Source of the DNA: Lumbricus rubellus
Lineage: Eukaryota > Annelida > Clitellata > Crassiclitellata > Lumbricidae
NCBI GenBank assembly: GCA_945859605.1
Contig: OX243811.1
Location: forward strand, 32,749,719 to 32,813,718
Length of the DNA: 64,000 bases
Direction: 5' to 3'
In this document: positions 37,501-50,419 of the stretch, piece after piece
Numbering within the stretch: the first letter of the stretch is position 1
Layout of the letters: each line of letters opens with the position of its first letter
The notes under the pieces: generated by a model
What the model saw: only the letters and a program-made list of their open reading frames with translations
Database searches by the model: none
What the model was told of the DNA's origin: nothing
Translations under genes and position numbers: made by a program

Positions 37501-40500
37501 CAGCGGCCACACAGTGGGGGTCAGCTCTTCCACTCCAAAGGCTGACGAATCAGTTTTCTTTTCAAGTAGAAACATTGATATGTCTGCCATTGGAGACCTA
37601 CCTGGCAGTCGTCGTGGTCAATCTGTCACAGGTTCGTTATCAAAATCTCCACTTACCGCTGCACTACTAAACGAAGTTCTGCCTAAATTAATTAAAACAA
37701 TAGATTTACCTGATAAAATCAGCCTCTGTTGATATGTTAATTAAATATAATATAGTATTTACTGCAATCATCATACGAGAATAAGTAAACTGTTAACAAC
37801 ATAATAATTTAGATACTATTTTTCCAATGGTTATTTATGTGCCACGTTGGATAGTTAGCACTAAACAAACTTAGTAATGTATTTGAAGATCTTATACAAT
37901 AAGTAATTGAATACTTAGACGACTGTATAAGAAATTAGTGGTTTTTTTTGTCAGGTCTGTTTCCCAAATCTGCTTCAATGGATGGAATGGCTGATTACTC
38001 AAAACTGAGTGGTCATTCAGAATATGATTCTGGACTTTTGTCTCATGGGCAGAAAAAGGTTGGTGAATTATTTGGTGTTAGCTATTATGCTTCAGCCGAT
38101 TATTTGCTGCTGAAGACTAATTCAGAAATACTTGAGTGTTGGCGTGGATTGAAAGTGAGAAATGAGAATTATCCGGTGAATCGAGACAGAGAAGTTTTTC
38201 AGTCGTTGAGAAATTTTTTATTATGATTTTGCATTGTTTCGGTTTTGTCTCTGACCTAAAATCACTTAGAATTTGGAAAGTTTGCTTTTCAGTCCTTTTT
38301 TATTAGCAAGTAGTATTCCTTTCCATAAGCATACATAACCTGACACTATAACAGTATGAAGTGTGCTGCAGGAATAAATGATTAATAGACTTTATTTGTT
38401 TAGTGCTTATTATTAATGAACTGAAATTCTTGCGATATAATGTCAGAATTCATGTTACACAGAATACGTTTAATAAGGAATCTGGTGTACAGTGATGTGT
38501 ATCAGTGGCTGAATGTATATATGATTGTCATGTAACTGAGTTTGCAGAGGTTCGAAGCCAAAGCACTGAAATGATGAGCAATTGAGCATGAGTTGTTTGT
38601 AACATTTCTATTGATTTTTGTAGAAGATCAGTACAAGTGAGATGAATCAATGGACGTTGGAGTTGCTGTATGCTCGACATCTACAGATGGTTTTCCTTGC
38701 GACCAAAGCTCGAAAGACATTTCGTGATCAGGAGAAGCAGGCCATGGTATGACGGCTCACCTCTGTAGAAGACCACAGATTCAAAAATTTGGCAGCAGGA
38801 GTCATTTTAAAAGTGGCTCAGCACAATATTTGCTCACTCTCTGCCACGAAGTGCAAGATGATCTAGAGCAGGGGTCTCAAACACGCGGGCCGCATGCGGC
38901 CCGTGAACCCGTATAATGCGGCCCGCGAGAGCCATCAGGTTTTTTGTTTGTTTTTTATTTTAAAAAAGAAATTGGTCAAAAACCGAATTCTGCTGTTCTT
39001 TTGCGATTTGAATCAAGGTTCAAACTGTTTTCTTCTAAATTTTGCTTTGGATATTCAATCTGCAACAGCAGATGTGCAGATAGAGTTATAGTGGGCCTTC
39101 AATGTAATACCATGCTGATCAGCAGAAGTAGGCTAAGCCTACATTGAGGTTGATATTTCGGTATTCTACACTTTTCTACTACAAGAAAAATTCAAAAATC
39201 TGCACCTGCAGTACTGCAACATGCTAATGGCAATATTTGACATTGCCTACATAATAATTATTATGTGAACAGCGTTTTCATTATTTAATGAAGATTAATA
39301 AATCTCAAATGACAAGCCTGACAGTTACGGGTGAAAATGTGGAAGTTGTAGACCTACTCTGATGCTTCGCATCTCAAAAGATAAAACTAAATAATGATGT
39401 TCTCGTAGTTGGGAAACGTTGTCAGATGACCTGATCACCTCTGACACTAGGCCTACTCACTATAATACTTTAATATTTAAAGATGCTACAAGCTTAGTTG
39501 TAGGTAGGCCTATGTTACGAAATGTGCTCCCGGTATTGATGTATCTTTGTGACTCTGAGTTTTCAATTTTGTGTCTGTACCATTCTGGTTACACTGAAAG
39601 TAGGCCCTTATAAAAATTATTAGCTTCTAAAGGTGATTTTACAGGATTAGCCTATATCATTATTACAGCATTGTAACCCTCACCTCATATAAATAGTTTA
39701 ACTTGCAGGACATTATTTCATGTTGCGGCCCACGAGACACTGAAAATTTTCAAATTTGGCCCACACGATGACTTGAGTTTGAGACCTCTGATCTAGAGTT
39801 AGCATGATGAACTGCCAAAGTATGGTTAGCTGCTCAGTTTCGAATACGACAAAAATTATGCACTATAGAACATTTCTTTCCAGTTGCAGATCTGCTAGTG
39901 ACATGGCGTACAGCATACACTATGTAATAAATTGGTAAAATTACTGTTTGTCCGTCAGGGTGAGGTGAAGCAGTGTACAGTAAACTGACCTAAAATTGAC
40001 TTTGCATGCAAGTTCTGAGAAAATGAAAGGTACTAGCCAGCATTATCATTGTCACATGTGGCAGTTTCTCAAGGCACGATTAAGGGACTTGTTTATGTCA
40101 ATAATACGACAAAATTATGTTTTATGAAATAGCAATATTTAATTCTAATGTTATATTACTGTCAATATTATTACTGTTGACACATTTATTATGTTTAGTT
40201 AACTGTTATAGTTTATAAGAAGCAAGTAATTTACCTTGTAACATAAATTTACGTGACATTTCAGGATCAGCTGAATAGTCTTGTGGAGCTGAATAGCAAT
40301 CAGGATAAGCACGTAGCGGAACTGGAATTGGAACTGGAGAAACTGCGCCACATGAACTGTCTTGACGAAGCATTGGACTTGCAGGTATATATTGTTCGTC
40401 AGTTGACTAACGTTGCAATTGTAGAAAAATAATTTCGTAAATCAGTCCTCATAATACTGAAAGAAGTATGGAGGTGATTAATAGTCTAACCCACTGCATG

Positions 40501-43135
40501 CTTTGGTTGACTTGGGTATGACGTGTGACAGCTTTTCTGAGCCTAGCAACCGTCAGTCAGTGAACTTATTTGGAGCATGTTTTGGAAAAACTTTGTCCTT
40601 CCAGATTTTTTAATTTCATTCTTTTGGTTGATCTTGCCATTGATGACAGATTTACTGAGATTCAAGAATTAATGTCAGTACATACTGGAATGTTTTTTAA
40701 AATATTGAAGCGCAATTTCTTTGTAGTTAAATTAGTGACTTTTATGGTGAAATTAGCAAATGTTGTTTGATTGTTACAGTACTCTGGCCTTGGCAATTCA
40801 ACGGATAAACTGAGTCAACTGAAGGAGCAGCATCATCATTTGGCTGAGGCGCTTGATACCACACGACATCACATCCCAACAAAAGATATCTACATTCCTG
40901 ACAATGAAGAACAATATGCCGGTCAGTAGTAACAAATGTTTTATTATCTCACGAGTTGCCTTTGTGTGGCATCTTAATGATTAATGCTGTGGTCAGCAAA
41001 GACTCGGGTCACCCACTTTGCTAAGGGGATGCACCATAAGGAATGTGGAACTACTGTGTAAAACAATAATTTTAAGGCAAGAGTAGACTGAAGTCATCCA
41101 TTAAGGATATAATAGGGACGGTGACATGATAACCCAAATGCAGGCAAGGGTTGTGCCTAATACAGACATGCAGTTAGAAGTCTGGTATAGTTATTTCAAT
41201 AGTCGTACACACCAGCATTGATGGCAAGCAGTCTGTTTGATTATCGAATCAGGGTCTCTTTGCTGTACTTTGCAGTATAAAGAACTCCATCTAAGCAATT
41301 GGCAGTTATCCCTGCAGGAACAATCTACACGGTGTCCCAATTGAACTGATACCCTTTTTGTTTTGGCGATATACTTGTCAATTCTAAATGAAATTCAATA
41401 AAATTGAAGAGAATGTAAGAGGGATAAATTATCAATGTTTCCTGAAAATTTTATCCAATTCTACAAACCGAGTCCGAAGTTATGCACATTCAAATTTGGA
41501 CAAAGGAAATTGTAAGTTTCCAACATGTAAAAGATAGGAAATTATTGCTTGCAACTACATGTACGCCTTACTTTCTAAATTAATAAATATTTCCGTCATA
41601 TTTTCGTCATTTCCATGTTAGGGGACAATAATAAAAATGGGTTTCAGCAAAGATGATTTGAGTTTAACAAAAAAATTAATAGAAGAAAAACATTACGGTG
41701 CCAAAGGTTTTTAAAGGAATTTCATAACAGAAACTGGCCCATCGCAGCCTTATGAAACTCGCATACGTGACGTTATCCAGTGGCCACTTCAAACAGTGAA
41801 ATGTGGAAGAATGGAATTGTTTTGATCAAAGGGATTGTTGGCAATGCAATCGATGAATGGCGAAAGCGCCTTAGAGCATGCATTCGAGCTAATGCAGGAC
41901 ATTTTGAACATCAGCTTTGAAGAACAGCGCTAACACTAATTTCCCATCTTTTACATTTTGGAAACTTAAAATTTTCGTTGCCTATATTTGAACGTGCATA
42001 ACTTCGGACTCTCTTCATAGAATTGGATATAATTTTCAGGAAACATTGATAATTTATCCCTCTGGCAATCTTTGAAATTTTATAGAGTTTCTTTTAGAAT
42101 TGAAAAGTATATCGCCAAAACAAAAAGGGTATCAGTTCAATTAGGACACCGTGTAGGTCTTGTTACTATGCTTGAGTGAATAGGTCTGAAAAGGAGAATG
42201 GTAATGTCATATGTTGGCAAATGCATTTATTTGCAGACAAGGGGTAACACCCAAAGTATTTAGTGGATGACCCCATCAGCTTTCTGTGTCAATCATGTGC
42301 ACAGTCTAATACCATAGTATTCCGAACATGTACTTAGAACTGCAAGCTAGTAATGTCAAGGGAACAGTGGAATGTGGTTTGTGTCAATCTGATGATCCTC
42401 TTCAGCTTCATGCTCAAGTGCTGCTCACAATTCTCAGTGTTGCAACCAAACAAGCAAGCAAGCTTTACCTAACAACAGAATATGTTGCTGGTCACTGAGA
42501 GTAGTCGGGGTACGTAAGAACTGTTGTAAACATGTTACTGTTTACAAGTGGTGATACCATGTTCTGCAGATGACATGGCTCGAGCGTTGCAAGAGAGTGA
42601 CACGCTGTTGGGTGAGATAAGCGCCATGACTCGATCGCAGACGGAAGACATCGACCAGTGCGCCAAAGTGCTACAAGCGATGGAGAAGGTCGTCGAAAAG
42701 GAGAAGAACGAACTGTCGAGGTAAGCAATTTGTCAACTTTAGAACCTCAACAAACTAGAATTATCAAGTAAAAATGTGTGCAAGATTAGGAGACAGAATT
42801 AGACAAAATAATAGTTAGACTGTATTATGGTCTATGCATCTGTGCAACAGTGTGCACTTGTTAATCACACGTAACAACTGGTGTGCAATTTCACAAGGCG
42901 TCAAACAATGGGCAGAGTTCAAAGTCTGCAGCCATCACACCACATTGATTGGTGCTATAAACACCACAATAAACCTTTAACCAGATAAACTGTTCAATTG
43001 AGAAGATCTATGGACAATACATATACATATGTAATGTAATTTTGTTTCAGATGCAACACACTTCTGTCTGCTGCAGTCACACTAACGACGCAAGAGAACA
43101 GTTTGATGGTACAGCAGATCCAAACAAGACACTAG
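31533..43135 (+). CDS. HAUS8: HAUS8-like augmin complex subunit, complete
   Basis: Sixteen coding exons: 31533-31600, 32117-32217, 33049-33145, 33514-33607, 34058-34203, 34709-34866, 35358-35592, 36190-36242, 36535-36605, 37322-37631, 37955-38058, 38624-38746, 40265-40384, 40780-40921, 42570-42720, 43051-43135. All phases agree, giving 685 residues. HAUS8/Hice1 is the microtubule-binding subunit of augmin, which recruits gamma-tubulin for branching nucleation in the spindle. The identifying motif is RIVASRYLQSANPRRP (about residues 320-336), matching the basic SRYLQ region of vertebrate HAUS8. It is followed by a Ser-rich disordered stretch (poly-Ser from AGC repeats near 37489). The helical coiled-coil C terminus (about 480-685) includes WTLELLYARHLQMVFLATKA and ELELELEKLRHMNCLDEALD. 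Human HAUS8 is about 410 residues; here about 315 extra acidic, low-complexity residues precede the motif. HAUS8 identity is moderate-to-good; one continuous gene is well supported by phase. Confidence 0.8.
38869..39790 (+). mobile_element. hAT element with decayed transposase C terminus
   Basis: Termini are CAGGGGTCTCAAAC and GTTTGAGACCTCTG, flanked by perfect 8-bp target duplications ATCTAGAG (38861-38868 and 39791-39798). Subterminal GCGGGCCGCATGCGGCCCG palindromes are typical of this hAT group. Frame pieces such as FALDIQSATADVQIEL (around 39050) and YLCDSEFSIL (around 39540) resemble the C-terminal dimerisation region of hAT transposases. Frameshifts and stops make it non-functional. It lies in HAUS8 intron 12. 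Confidence 0.85.
41328..42153 (+). mobile_element. mariner-like element, internally deleted transposase
   Basis: Long inverted ends CACGGTGTCCCAATTGAACT and the mirrored copy ending GGACACCGTG are flanked by TA (41326-41327, 42154-42155). The similarity extends about 200 bp inward. Inside, a frame from ATG 41637 reads MGFSKDDLSLTKKLIEEKHY and stops after about 26 codons. A second piece ending at 41920 reads AIDEWRKRLRACIRANAG and then GHFEHQL-stop, like the C terminus of mariner transposases. The catalytic middle is missing. In HAUS8 intron 14. Confidence 0.8.
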
Positions 43136-43221
43136 AACACACGGAAGTGTTCTGCGAATCGAACAAAGACTATAATTAGCCTAATTATGTTGTTTCCAAT
43201 GCACAACGTTGAACAAAGTTT
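43136..43221. other. 86-bp gap between convergent stop codons
   Basis: The HAUS8 stop (43133-43135) and the SLC30A6 stop (43222-43224) face each other. No AATAAA is present on either strand in the gap, so at least one 3' UTR should run into the other gene. Confidence 0.8.
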
Positions 43222-46200
43222 TCATTTATGTTTGTCGCTGTGCTGGTGACTTGACGGCACTGACGCCGAGATTCCACTGCTGTACACGGAATCTAACCCA
43301 AGCGACTTTCCTTGCATGTTCCAGTACGTTCCAGCTGTGCTTCCAGTCCGTCGCTCCCCAGCAAAGCTACCCAGTGCTGCCAACGGCGTGCTGGTGGCCG
43401 TTGGCAGAACACGCCTGCTGCCGTCTGGTGATGGGAACTGACTGCCAGATGGCGCCGCAGCACTGTCTGGTCGGCCAAAGTCGCCGGTCGCAAGAGGGGA
43501 CGAAACTCCGAATCGGTAGCCGGCTACGAATTGCTGCGGGTGCATGACGTGCGGCCCAACAGCAGGACCCATCAGCGCTCCTCCACTGCCTGTTGAAACC
43601 GACTGTAACCCTGGTGCCACCGATAGTGGAGCGATGGGTTTCTCCATCTTTGACAGCAGTGCTGTGTCGCCAAGGATCTGGAATGCTGACGGCCTTGACC
43701 AGTCGTCCTTGAAGATCTGGACGGTGACGACGGACACGAGGTTGGCGAGTCGATGGTAGACGTGGGCGAGCACCATCTGCTCGTCTGCATCGCGTCGCAC
43801 ACGGACGTGCACTGAACCAGCCTGACGATGATGATCGATACAAAACATACGAAATTAAATTAACTGAAACCACACCGGATTTCATAACTAATTGATAAAT
43901 AATAATCTTTGAGACTACTAGGCTGCTAAGACTGGAATGTCTACAGAATTATTTAGATGTTTTTAATAGAACTGGTTTACATTCAAGGTTTAAGGTTGCT
44001 GTAAACATTTTACCATTTTGTCGAATGCGACGGTCCAGAAGTGTTCGTGTCGGAATTCAAGGACACCATCTAACGTTGATGCCTCACGAATGCACTTGTC
44101 CAACTGGCCAATCATGTGAGATGGTGTCGTCTGCAAAAAGTGGACAACCGAAAATTGAATGAGCACAAATGCTACAAAAATTCGAGACCAAAATATAAAA
44201 GTTTAGACTTATTTTACATTATTGCATTCAGTGTACATTTGTTCATTCAAAGAGATTTATATAGCACCTCTCTAGAATATTTTAGAACACTCCCGACACA
44301 ACCCTGGCTAAAGAGTAGTCTTTTAGAGTATAAAAAACCATTCCATCTTCAGCACCAGCAAATGGCCAGTCCAACCATAAAATTGATTTTAATTTTAAAT
44401 TGTTCTTTAAAGACAAAACTGACAAGATTAATAATCATTATGGAAATGATTTTCAGTTCAGCAAATGGCAGGTAGCCAGAGGTTTTGCATTCGTATATCC
44501 TACTATAATAGTACGACACTGTGAGCTTTTAACAAGAAGTCTCTAGTAATGTTAGCACATATGTTTATAATGAATGATTGTTAGCACATGTGTTCATAAT
44601 TAGATGTGTTTAAGAGTGTTGGCATATCTGTTTATAATTGGATACGCTCTTGCTACCATTACAACGCAATGTGAGAGTAGATCTCGTAGACTTTACCATC
44701 AAAGTAAAGGTACACTTATAATGTACAACATTAAAGCTTGGCTGCAGCCAGTTTCCCTGATGGATCGGTGAAGTACAAGGGATCAATGGTGAACAAAAGA
44801 GCAAGGTTTAGCTTGCAAGTTCTATCATCAAAGTAAAGTCGTTTACGTAGGACTCAAGAACTAATTCAATTTAATTTAATTTCAGGTACTGCAAAAAAGA
44901 TTCATGAATTCTTTATGCAAAGTAGAGCAAGACTGATTTTAGTTTCTACAAAACACTACTTTGTTACAGTCCAGACTACGGCTAATCGCACATAAAAAAT
45001 TCTAAACCACCTCACACGAGTTCCCATTTTCAACAGAATGCAGAGAGGCTGAGAAGGAAGAAGAATGGAAGATATTGTAACCTGTAGGAGAATTTTTCCA
45101 CTGTAGACACTCATCGGAAACATTGTTCCGCACGTCATAAGCGCAATCCATGCAGCCGCCCATGTATCTGCAGCATAGTAGTTACTGAAAAGAAACAATC
45201 CAATCAATAAATAAAGTGTTAATTACAAGTGATGAAATGGAAGTTTTCTTTAACAACTTTATAAAAACCATTACAAGATTAATAAAGAAAAAATTTAATG
45301 TCATTCAATGTAAATTAAAAAGACAAGTTGAAATGCAGTAATATAACATAGCCAAACTTTTACAGCTTTTATATAGCTATGTTAAAAGAAACTGAAACTA
45401 ATAATAATAAATGTAAGGCTTGCAAATAAAATCTGAATGGTTCACTTACTAAACATCGATGAGAAAGTGCGTGATGACAAGTGCAATTGCACCAGCGAAA
45501 GCAATTAGCGCAAATGGATTTATTCGAGGCAAGAGGATCTTCGCAAGACCAGGAATGACGTGGCAGAGGCTGCAAATGTAGAAAAATCAATCAATCAATC
45601 AGCTGTTTTTTGACATAACAACAGAAACAGAATCTCAGGTAAATTTAGAATAGAAAAAAGACCAAGGAAGTTCGAGATAAATCTGTAGATGTCGTCAATA
45701 GGATAACCATAAAATTCCTAAAGGATAAAAAGAATCCGCTAATGCAGAGCTGTCCATTTTTCATGCATGTAGTTACAGATGGCTAAACCAATTAGCTAAA
45801 TCAACGTGATTATAATCATTATAGTCAACTTGATTAAAAACGTACATAAATTAGAGTAAATCAACAACAAGCATCTATGTTAGAACAGTGTGTTCGAGAT
45901 TTGTTACAGAATGCAGTTTCACTCATAAGCAACTGTCAAATATGCCTTATGTATAATACCATAACCGTGCTATACACATAACTCTTTCTACTTATGCTGA
46001 CAACTGACTGTATAGCATATTTTATCAAACATCAAGGATATAAGTTTTCAGTACTGTAAGTCAAAAATGGATATCGACAAGTGCAATAAAATACTGCACT
46101 CTGTACAATAAACACAATTCTAATATTACTATGCAGTGATCATTGTAAAGCATAGGTCTTCAAAATTCAAATTACTTTGGGGATCAAAGGTTCTATTGAG

Positions 46201-49200
46201 TTACCTCTCACTGATATCTGTAACATGTTCCTGAAGCCAACTGGAGCTTGACGCTAGAACAACATTGTCGAACGCGTGATTCTCCACGCTGTACGTGACG
46301 AACATGTGGAACACGAACGCAAACATAGTTCCCACTAGCAGGCGACCCCTAGTGATGAAAACAAGAATTTTACTTGGCTTCAGAAAGAATATCTACAGCA
46401 TTATGATTTATCAACTGTTACTTTACAAGTACTTTCACCACAATTGAAACAATGCAAGCACATCTGATATCAGGTTTCTGCTAGGTTGGGATCTTAACCA
46501 GACACAGTTGGTGAGCACACCCCAATCTTAACTGCACAAACTGCTGACATTAATCAAGTTTTATTTGTTTTAATCTAGTGATAACAAAAGTGTTGTTTCA
46601 ACAAGTTGCAGTAAAGAGAATGATTTATACAAATGAATCTTGTCAGCTTGAACAAAATCTGGGTGAAATCATATCAGTGTATCAATCTGGATTTATTTAA
46701 AAGAGAATCGAAATCAACTTGAATTTAGAATCAACCCCAATTAGAATTGACTTAAACTAATCAAATTAACCTAAATGAAATGGAATCAGCTTTAATGAAT
46801 GATTCTGAATTGATTGTGAATTGGATGAAATTGTAAATCAGGATTTATTTTAAAGAGAATTGAAATCATCTTGAATAATTTAAAATCAACCTCGATTAGA
46901 ATCGACTTAAACTAATCAAATTAACTTAAATGAAATGGAATCAGCTTTAATGGCTGAGTATCAACATGAATGATTCTGAGTGGATTGTGAATTGGATGAA
47001 ATTGTAAAACAAATGAGCAGAGTTTACTCACGTATGAATCTCTGGTTGTTCTACCATTCTTTCAACACTACAGAGAAACAAAACGACCATCATGTAGAGT
47101 TATGAAGACTTACCAGTAACACAGTAGTCACCCAACAAAACAATAACATAAAACCACTTCGTATTGCTAACAGAAGTTTCTGGAAACAAACAATGTGCAC
47201 ATTAACCCAAAGATTTTCAGTAAATGATAATCCCAAATTAAAAAATACCATTACCATACCCGCTCGTGGTCTGTGAGCAAATGCATATGTGCACAGCTTA
47301 TAACAAACTTAGACACAAAGTGGTGGCCACTGCTGCTGAGCGAATGCAGTCACCAGACAACAATGATTTCCAGAAAAGTTTTCTATCTGCTCAAACATTC
47401 ATCTCTTCTGTGACATTTGCAATAAAATCGCACATTACAATCACTTATGTCAACACACCACATTAACCAGCATTGAAGATTTGAATCCATGATATAATCT
47501 GCATTTGAAAACTGGCTGTACATTAGAATAGAAGAGATTTATAAAGCAGCTCACCTTTCCTTTATGATAAACAATGCACCAAGCTGAGCTAGGACAGTGC
47601 TGGCAAATACAACCAGAACTTCAAACCTTTCATACCTACAACCAGAAATGATAAACACACAATAAACCAATCAAATTTAACGTGAAAACAGGACTATGTT
47701 GAATCTGTATTTTCTGTAGGACCTTCTTTACTGACAATGAATTAAATGTAGGTCTAGTTCGTTGCAAAGAAACACAGCTACACACCCATAATAACACCCC
47801 AATTTATAAGGAACATGAAAAAGATCATTCATTAATAACAGCAAGTTTCAAAATGTGTATACTGTACTTAGGTTACAGCGCATTAATGAATAATCAAATC
47901 AAGAATATTGAAGTATACTGTAAGTAGAATCCAACAGGTAATTTATACATGGTATCTGAGAGAATAGTCAAACTGTTTACCCAAATGAGAATATCGGAGA
48001 ACTGTGTTGCCTGCGCACCCATAAAGACACGAGGCACGTCAGCATGCTGAATACAAATACACAGATCAATAATTATGGCTCATGCAATAAGCAGAAGACG
48101 TAGAGTAAAGAAAGATGACATACTTAAGTATTCAAAGTAAAATTCCTCTATCAGCAACATACAAAGTAAGTTAAGCTGGAAAAACATAACTATTTGCTCA
48201 TTCATCATGTTACTTAAAGGCATAGCGACAAAATGAAATTGCATAAAGAAATTGTTTATTGATTTTATGTCAAAAGTATGGTGTAGAAATAGTTCTGGCC
48301 TATACGTGCAGCACGATAACAGAAATTTAAAGCTGACAAATCACAAAAATCCTCTAACTTGGAAATTGAATTCCTACACATAAAAAAGGACTACACTAAA
48401 TGTCTTTAACATTGATTAGCATAAAAATAATGCCTCACCTGAACATGTCGAATATAGTCAGATACGTATAAGCCGTCAATGCTGAAAAAAATTGGAAACT
48501 ACTGTGAGTAATCACTTTATGAAACACATCACAGAGCAGATATTATTAAATGAGATGGCATTACAACAATGTTGAATTTAAATTCCAGACGTCTGTCACA
48601 TTTAATTGTCAAATATACACTTATTTCTGGCTTAGTCTACAGCCACTATCTTTACAGTCATTATAAACATTACTAGATTCCCACACACTTACAATCACAT
48701 CAAATGAATAAATTAAAAAATGTCTTCATTCATTCAACACTGCATTTAAAAAGCTGAATAAATGTTTTTACCAATTGCCTAACCGTGCTATAGGAGCATC
48801 ATAATTAATGGTGTAAGTATAGTTAAAAACTACGTACCATGTATTTACAAAATGAAACTTTACTGCTTACCCATGCTGTTTGTTGAATTACACCACACAA
48901 GCATTAGAACTGTGCATAGGAAGTTTGTGCCTAAGTAAATGCCAATTTTTCTTGCCTGTAAAAAGGAAACAGACTAGGATATGATTTTAAACAATGGATA
49001 AACCTCAGGCTATATAAGACATGTAGAAATTAAAACAGCTCACCTTTTTTGTCCATGTATCATGCACTATTACTGACTTTTGTGTTATCACCTATTATTA
49101 TTTAGTTAACCAATTAATCATTTTTTAATCAACCAATCAATTATTGTTATTTAATCAACGAATCAATTCAGTATTGACCCACAGGGATATTGAAATTGAC

Positions 49201-50419
49201 AATACATACAAAGAAAATGGCACCGCTTCTCAGAATGCACAGAGACAAGAAGAAGGCATAAAAACAGTCATTCAACAACAAAACCATGTTAGTGGTTTGA
49301 AATTGATGTAAATTAACAAACAGTGGAACGAAAGAATGCAAAACATAATACATGTGCAGTTGTGCACTGCACAGTTCTGCCTACCCGGACACATGTTACA
49401 ACTGTAAAACAGCGCAAGAATCACATTTGAAGAGAACATCAACATAACAGAAAATGAAAAAATAGATAATCTATTGTTTACACTTTAATACACGAGTAGT
49501 TGTCGAGTACTATGAATCTGGTTACGGTAATATTCCTAAGTAAAAATATAAATGCTTACCTGTTTTTCTCTTAATAACATGCTTATTTCCACCAGTGCAG
49601 TATGCATCAACGACTGATTTTTTCTAAGAAATGGGTGAATTGTACCCTAAATGAGAACAACAAGCAGTAAGACAGATATGACCAGGCAGTTACTGTCATA
49701 TTACATGGCTCTGGTAACAAAATTGCAACACAAAGAAAAGAGTGCAGAAACTAATGCGTGGTCTTTCCCAAAAGCTGGAATGATTTCACATTTAAAATAC
49801 CAACACAACAAATAAATTTCAAGATCCTAAGTCCAAGAGTTTGGTTTTGTGGTTGGCTGCACCACGGATGACATATTAAATCAGGAAGCTGTGTGCTCCA
49901 GTCTTTGAGTCAACTGGGTACAAGATCATTAAACATACTGTCTATGTTAGATCTAGGTCGGACCTCCTGAGTTGGACCTTTCATCGCAATCTTGCATTGC
50001 TTCAAGTAACACAGCAATCACTACAGTCAAACTACCTCAAAAGTAACGTGTTTAGATTAGAAGGGTGTAAGTCTGTACAGCACATTTAAGAGGTCTGGAA
50101 AGGCATAAATCAATAATTTAGTAGGTGTCTTGATACATAAAAATGTAGACCAAACTCTTTTAAGGGTCAAAATAGCTCAAAACATATTTCTAGTTCTAAA
50201 GGCACACAGTGATTCAAATCACTGATGTGCCAGTAATTAACGCTCGAATTCAACTGCATCTAGCTAAGGATATCAAATAATTATTGTGGGCTTTATCACA
50301 AGCACAAGTTTAATGCAATAAATTTATAAGTGTAATGACTGCCATATTTGACAGCACTGAAGCAATATTAAAATGCTTACCAAAAGGTCTGGCACATCAA
50401 CAGATGTACTTCCACGCAT
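43222..50419 (-). CDS. SLC30A6: SLC30A6 / ZnT6 zinc-transporter subunit, complete
   Basis: Twelve coding exons in transcript order: 50381-50419, 49560-49646, 48871-48955, 48439-48481, 47981-48046, 47555-47635, 47032-47067, 46205-46348, 45450-45569, 45082-45184, 44014-44130, 43222-43821. They give 506 residues (human 461). ZnT6 pairs with ZnT5 in the early secretory pathway to load zinc onto enzymes such as alkaline phosphatase; ZnT6 itself is the regulatory, non-transporting half. Matching segments: CNSTNSMALTAYTYLTIFD, FEVLVVFASTVLAQLGALF, LPRINPFALIAFAGA, GTMFPMSVYSGKILLQ, and the cytosolic domain AGSVHVRVRRDADEQMVLAH with VQIFKDDW. As in known ZnT6 proteins, no His of the HxxxD transport pairs and no His-rich loop is visible. 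About the last 130 residues are Ser/Gly/Pro-rich and poorly conserved. The start exon adds MRGSTSVDVPDLL before GTIHPFLRK; human begins directly with MGTIH. Confidence 0.95.
44236..44300 (-). repeat. possible SINE tail fragment
   Basis: TTCATTCAAAGAGATTTATA then TAGCACCTCTCTAGAATATT, followed by ACACTCCCGACACA, is a diverged relative of the SINE tail at 16868-16921 (which also ends CGCTCCCGACACA). It lies in the SLC30A6 intron 45082-44130 interval. Confidence 0.35.
46689..47010. repeat. tandem duplication of a ~160-bp AT-rich unit
   Basis: Two head-to-tail copies (about 46689-46841 and 46842-47010) share GACTTAAACTAATCAAATTA, AAATGAAATGGAATCAGC and GTGAATTGGATGAAATTG. The unit is rich in AATCAA/TTGATT. 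It lies in SLC30A6 intron 7, close to exon 47032-47067. No function is evident. Confidence 0.75.
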
